A DNA stretch of 6,330 nt from an uncultured Eubacteriales bacterium. Lineage in GTDB: Bacteria; Bacillota; Clostridia; Oscillospirales; Ruminococcaceae. Under the pieces are notes generated by a model. That model made no database searches, was not told where the DNA came from, and saw nothing but the letters and a program-made list of their open reading frames with translations. A program made the translations under genes and the position numbers. Location: NCBI GenBank assembly GCA_959605275.1, contig CAUHFD010000171.1, positions 1 through 6,330 on the forward strand, given 5' to 3'. The stretch's first letter is position 1. Each line of letters opens with the position of its first letter. Positions 6,273 to 6,330 of this stretch are shown piece after piece.

Positions 6273-6330
6273 ACGATAGATTTTAAAAATCGTCACGTAG
6301 GCGGACATGTGCCGCCGCAGGGACTCTATG
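6273..6330. repeat. Gene-free tail with two inverted repeats; possible dispersed palindromic element
   Basis: ACGAT (6273-6277) pairs with ATCGT (6289-6293), with an alternative inner pairing GATTTT/AAAATC. Next, GGCGG (6300-6304) pairs with CCGCC (6312-6316) around ACATGTG. The GC-rich element in an AT-rich gap resembles short palindromes dispersed between genes in Ruminococcaceae-type genomes, but only one copy is visible here. No coding frame or promoter is evident before the window ends. Confidence 0.3.

Noticed and set aside
1..6330. tRNA, rRNA, CRISPR or insertion sequence
   Set aside because: No cloverleaf, regular repeat-spacer pattern, transposase motif or terminal inverted repeats with target duplications were seen.

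Overview
The window looks like chromosomal DNA from an anaerobic, Gram-positive Clostridia-type bacterium, most likely of the Ruminococcaceae/Oscillospiraceae kind. The evidence is the gene content (an oxygen-sensitive acyl-CoA-dehydratase-activase-like protein and a typical Firmicutes OmpR/histidine kinase pair), GTG and TTG starts with purine-rich Shine-Dalgarno sites, and a moderate base composition (mid-40s % G+C by eye). All supported genes are on the + strand. No species can be named from the sequence alone.

Bases 1-3197 hold two genes that together correspond to most of a large protein family known mainly as a single fused polypeptide of about 1,400 residues. The first (1-1803, 5' end outside the window) carries the end of a BadF/BcrA/HgdC-type activator ATPase domain, a small cysteine cluster and a 2-hydroxyacyl-CoA-dehydratase-like (DUF2229/COG3580-type) domain. 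The second (1845-3197) is the COG3581-type partner. Each dehydratase-like half has a similar spaced set of cysteines, which suggests that the pair builds an Fe-S centre fed with low-potential electrons by the ATPase. The substrate is not known. A perfect 13-bp-stem terminator (3225-3261) closes this unit.

Bases 3198-3446 are intergenic. They hold the terminator, three TATAAT-like boxes and three inverted repeats or palindromes, and are the likely control region of the next unit. Bases 3447-6228 encode a two-component system: an OmpR/PhoB-family response regulator, followed in a 29-base overlap by a large multi-membrane-span sensor histidine kinase. The two should be translationally coupled. 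Nothing in the window shows what they sense or control, and the strong terminator argues against co-transcription with the reductase-like genes.

Bases 6229-6330 contain no gene. They hold three short inverted repeats, including a GC-rich one that resembles dispersed intergenic palindromes. I found no RNA gene, mobile element, CRISPR array or convincing minus-strand gene. The most interesting part is the split, cysteine-rich ATP-dependent reductase/dehydratase-like system of unknown substrate.
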